DNA of 8,518 nucleotides. It comes from JBEEMU01 sp043778315. Lineage in GTDB: Bacteria; Bacteroidota; Bacteroidia; Chitinophagales; Saprospiraceae. Both the position numbers and the translations under genes were made by a program. Below, one piece after another: positions 6,432-8,518 of this stretch. How positions within the stretch are numbered: position 1 is the stretch's first letter; each line of letters begins with the position of its first letter. The stretch lies in NCBI GenBank assembly GCA_043778315.1, contig JAYWGJ010000097.1:1-8518 (forward strand), in the 5' to 3' direction. The notes under the pieces are model-generated. The model was not told where the DNA came from. It saw only the letters and a program-made list of their open reading frames with translations, and searched no databases.

Positions 6432-6470
6432 AAAAAGTGCTACAGAACGTTGTTTCGTAGCACTTTTTTT
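6432..6470 (+). terminator. Strong Rho-independent terminator, potentially bidirectional
   Basis: The arm at 6432-6448 (AAAAAGTGCTACAGAAC) pairs with 6452-6468 around a GTT loop, with one A-C mismatch and one G-U pair. The core GTGCTAC/GTAGCAC is perfect, and seven T residues at 6464-6470 form the tail. The five A residues on the left would form a T-tract on the other strand. It ends the pseudouridine synthase transcript. The loop-proximal GAAC-GTT-GTTT resembles the neighbouring palindrome family. Confidence 0.85.
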
Positions 6471-6512
6471 GTGCGATAAGGGGAATTATTTTTATTTTTC
6501 ATAAAAGTAGAT

Positions 6513-6520
6513 TATATTTG
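6513..6520 (+). promoter_or_regulatory. -7 promoter element (TATATTTG) for the secreted orphan
   Basis: TATATTTG is a perfect TAnnTTTG match 31 bp before the ATG at 6552, giving a leader of about 25 nt. The -33 region is only a T-rich tract near 6489-6492. It lies downstream of the terminator at 6432-6470, so the gene should be a separate transcription unit. Confidence 0.6.
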
Positions 6521-6551
6521 TAAGTAAATTGATACCCTAAATATTATAATT

Positions 6552-7391
6552 ATGAAAAAAATAATTCGCTTTTGGACTTCCAATGCAAAAAAAATGATTA
6601 CCTACAAGCACTATTTATTACTATTTTGCTGTACAATATGCAGTCATTTAGCAACTGCGCAAACAATTGCAGAAGTCGTTTTATTGAGCCAAAAAGTAGA
6701 TACGATTATCAAAACGGATAGTTTTACGATACATCGCAGCCAACTATTTAACCTGATGTTAAATACGCCGCAAAGCTGCGCAGCAAAAATTTATGTGACG
6801 GATATGGAATGTTCATTACGCTTTTTTGTGGCACATCAAGATAAAAAAACTACTTTTGGGCATCTAAATATGAAAAATTCTATCAATGTTCCATTTATTA
6901 TAGATAAAAAGAAAGGTAAATTGTACTTTATTCAATTTTTTCCTGAATTATATTTTGCAACCGAAGATACTATAATTGTTACTCCTAAACCTCCAAAAAT
7001 TGTAGATATAAACGTACTTAATAATGTAAAAATTACTATTTTTGATAAAAACACGAATATCATTAAAACAATCGAATATCGCAATGGTGACAGAAAGGGC
7101 AGATTACATACCTTTATTATAAATTATAAAAAAGATAGTACGGGTTGTATCAAAGTAATCTCCAACATACATTGGACGATGCACACGGGCTATAATAATT
7201 ATCTAAAAAAGCAATTTTTGAAATTTTTGACGCATTTCCCAGAAGAAAAAAAGCGATATGGAAGTATCCTTGAAGACCGCTTTTCCACAGAAAATAGCTT
7301 TTATTATTTGAAAAATGGACAAGTATATGGATATAAAGACCTGCGAACAAAGGAAGAGCGGGATAGTAAATGTAAAGACAAGTTTAATTAA
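6552..7391 (+). CDS. Secreted protein of unknown function, AT-rich
   Basis: This 279-residue protein is of a family I do not recognise. The N-terminus carries a signal peptide: a hydrophobic core at about 19-30 (KHYLLLFCCTIC) is followed by SHLATAQ, with likely cleavage after A36. Translation may start at M1 or at M15 (codon at 6594). Starting at M15 gives a more conventional signal peptide, and M1 adds a basic 14-residue extension. The mature part is about 240 residues, rich in Lys, Ile, Asn and Tyr. It has C76 and C87 close together, no transmembrane segment and no visible C-terminal sorting domain. A KNGQVYGYKDL segment near the end (254-264) has a faint repeat-like look only. The base composition is clearly more AT-rich than all the neighbours. 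Palindromic repeats flank the gene on both sides, suggesting an accessory or recently acquired gene. Its role cannot be inferred. Confidence 0.8.
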   Translation: MKKIIRFWTSNAKKMITYKHYLLLFCCTICSHLATAQTIAEVVLLSQKVDTIIKTDSFTIHRSQLFNLMLNTPQSCAAKIYVTDMECSLRFFVAHQDKKTTFGHLNMKNSINVPFIIDKKKGKLYFIQFFPELYFATEDTIIVTPKPPKIVDINVLNNVKITIFDKNTNIIKTIEYRNGDRKGRLHTFIINYKKDSTGCIKVISNIHWTMHTGYNNYLKKQFLKFLTHFPEEKKRYGSILEDRFSTENSFYYLKNGQVYGYKDLRTKEERDSKCKDKFN

Positions 7392-7424
7392 GATATTGCG
7401 AGAAGCTACCTGTGAATAGTCACA

Positions 7425-7488
7425 CCACGTCGGAACAGCGTTCCGAAGCACATTACCCACGTCGGAACAGCGTTCCGACGCACATTCC
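7425..7488. repeat. Two tandem 32-bp palindromic repeat units
   Basis: The units at 7425-7456 and 7457-7488 agree at 29 of their first 30 bases. Each contains a hairpin: CGTCGGAAC, loop AGC, then GTTCCGACG in unit 2 (7460-7480), a perfect 9-bp stem. The stem in unit 1 (7428-7448) has one mismatch. They lie between the secreted orphan (stop at 7391) and the DPP5-like gene. There is no T-tract, so they look like REP-type palindromes and not simple terminators. Confidence 0.8.
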
Positions 7489-7513
7489 TCCGCACTTTTC
7501 CAAAAAAATTTCG

Positions 7514-7521
7514 TACATTTG
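7514..7521 (+). promoter_or_regulatory. -7 promoter element (TACATTTG) for the DPP5-like gene
   Basis: TACATTTG is a perfect TAnnTTTG match 32 bp before the ATG at 7554, giving a leader of about 25-28 nt. No good TTTG -33 element is seen at the expected spacing. The spacing to the start codon is nearly the same as for the promoters at 18-25 and 6513-6520. Confidence 0.6.
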
Positions 7522-7553
7522 TCGTATAATTTAATCCATTTTATACTGCAAAG

Positions 7554-8518
7554 ATGTATTTCAAAAAAACCTTAGTCGCTGCTGCGCTTATGACCGTCCT
7601 CAGCAATAACCTACTTTCTGCACAAACGCCCGACCCGACGCGGCTCAACGAAAACACCCTTTGGAGCTTGCGCCGCGTGACGGAAGTGAAAACTTCGTCC
7701 GACGGCAAAACCGTGATTTATCAGGTGCGCACGCCCGACATCGCCAACAACCGCATGGACGGCGAGCTATTCACGATGCCCGCAGCAGGCGGCACATCGG
7801 TACGTTTATTGGACAAAACGGTGCGCGGATTTAGTTTTAAATTCCGACCCGACGGCAAAAAAATTGGCTTTTTAGCACCTTCCAAAAACGATAATATTCG
7901 CCTATACGAAATGAATCCAGACGGAACGGAGATTAAGGAGGTTAGTAATAATGTAGGCGACGACCTCGACGGGTTTTTGTACGCGCCTGATATGAAGCGG
8001 ATTTGCTATTTTAAGCAGGTGCAGATAGACAAAACGGTGCAAGACCTCTATCCCGAACTCACGAAAGTAAAAGCCAAAATCATCGATGGACTAAACTATC
8101 GACACTGGGACGCTTGGGAAGACGGCGCGTACAGTCATGTTTTTATTGCGCCTTACGACGCGGCAAATTCGTTCGCGAATACGCTCGAAAACGGCATTGA
8201 CATTATGAAAGGCGAGGCTTACGACTGCCCGAACCCGCCCGACGGCGGCGAGGAGGAACTCGCGTGGCACCCGTCGGGTAATTACTTGGTGTATAGTTGC
8301 AAAAAAGAACGCGGCACGGCTTACGCTACAAGCACAAATACCGATTTGTATTGTTATGATGTAGAAAATAAAACTACCAAAAACCTCACGACAACCAATA
8401 AAGGCTACGATAACGCACCGCAGTTTAGCGCAGACGGCAAATATTTGGCGTGGTTGCGCATGGAGCGCGCAGGTTACGAAAGTGACAAAAACCGCGTAGT
8501 TTGCGCGCCGTTCAACGG
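7554..8518 (+). CDS. dpp5: Secreted S9-family dipeptidyl peptidase (DPP5-like), N-terminal half, cut by window edge
   Basis: This frame is open from ATG 7554 to the window end (321 codons). It has a signal peptide MYFKKTLVAAALMTVLSNNLLSA with cleavage expected near A23/Q24. The rest is the WD40-like beta-propeller of a prolyl-oligopeptidase (S9) enzyme, with propeller repeats such as FRPDGKKIGFL (97-107) and QFSADGKYLAWL (about 294-305). DLYPELTKVKAKI, YRHWDAWEDG, GIDIMKGEAYDCP and MERAGYESDKNR match, from memory, the same order of motifs in Porphyromonas gingivalis DPP5. That is a periplasmic enzyme of about 680 residues that releases dipeptides during growth on peptides. The catalytic Ser-Asp-His hydrolase domain would lie beyond the right edge, so activity cannot be confirmed here. 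It has its own promoter, preceded by the tandem palindromes. Confidence 0.9.
   Translation, partial: MYFKKTLVAAALMTVLSNNLLSAQTPDPTRLNENTLWSLRRVTEVKTSSDGKTVIYQVRTPDIANNRMDGELFTMPAAGGTSVRLLDKTVRGFSFKFRPDGKKIGFLAPSKNDNIRLYEMNPDGTEIKEVSNNVGDDLDGFLYAPDMKRICYFKQVQIDKTVQDLYPELTKVKAKIIDGLNYRHWDAWEDGAYSHVFIAPYDAANSFANTLENGIDIMKGEAYDCPNPPDGGEEELAWHPSGNYLVYSCKKERGTAYATSTNTDLYCYDVENKTTKNLTTTNKGYDNAPQFSADGKYLAWLRMERAGYESDKNRVVCAPFN

Noticed and set aside
7150..7460. Minus-strand open frames overlapping the secreted orphan
   Set aside because: They are low-complexity Phe/Ile/Leu-rich translations opposite an AT-rich gene that has a signal peptide and its own promoter.
7425..7488. CRISPR array
   Set aside because: Only two units, each internally palindromic, separated by 2 bp rather than by unique spacers, and no cas genes.
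1..8518. A novel multi-gene defence, toxin-antitoxin, secretion or biosynthetic system
   Set aside because: The recognised genes are unrelated housekeeping functions. The two unknown proteins are not adjacent to each other and show no effector, nuclease or toxin signatures.

Overview
This window looks like ordinary chromosomal DNA from a member of the Bacteroidota. Four perfect TAnnTTTG -7 promoter elements precede genes. No visible gene has a Shine-Dalgarno sequence. The DAHP synthase is fused to a C-terminal chorismate mutase. The 3'-truncated last gene closely resembles the Porphyromonas-type dipeptidyl peptidase DPP5. The genus cannot be fixed from the sequence alone. All convincing genes are on the + strand.

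Layout: (1) 59-1166 holds a small four-helix membrane protein of unknown function followed 13 bp later by an endonuclease III (Nth) whose Fe-S cysteine motif is degenerate. (2) 1307-3427 is a FadJ-type bifunctional enoyl-CoA hydratase/3-hydroxyacyl-CoA dehydrogenase for beta-oxidation, with no thiolase beside it. (3) 3510-4607 is the DAHP synthase-chorismate mutase fusion, covering the first shikimate step and the first Phe/Tyr-specific step. Its last residues are encoded by a palindromic repeat, and a terminator-like hairpin follows. (4) 4696-5298 is riboflavin synthase, starting at GTG. (5) 5299-5655 is a 357-bp spacer that looks like a degenerate dispersed repeat with a spurious open frame. 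(6) 5656-6384 is an RluA-family pseudouridine synthase, probably translated from a leaderless mRNA, followed by two hairpins, the second a strong terminator. (7) 6552-7391 is an AT-rich secreted protein with no recognised family. (8) 7392-7553 carries two tandem 32-bp palindromic units and a promoter. (9) 7554 to the window end is the N-terminal half of a secreted S9 peptidase (DPP5-like).

The genes are unrelated housekeeping functions (DNA repair, lipid oxidation, aromatic amino acids, flavin, RNA modification, peptide use). I see no defence system, mobile element with a transposase, CRISPR array, RNA gene or biosynthetic cluster. What stands out is a set of short palindromic repeats between and at the ends of genes, an Nth with an altered cluster loop, a probable leaderless promoter, and one compositionally different secreted orphan.
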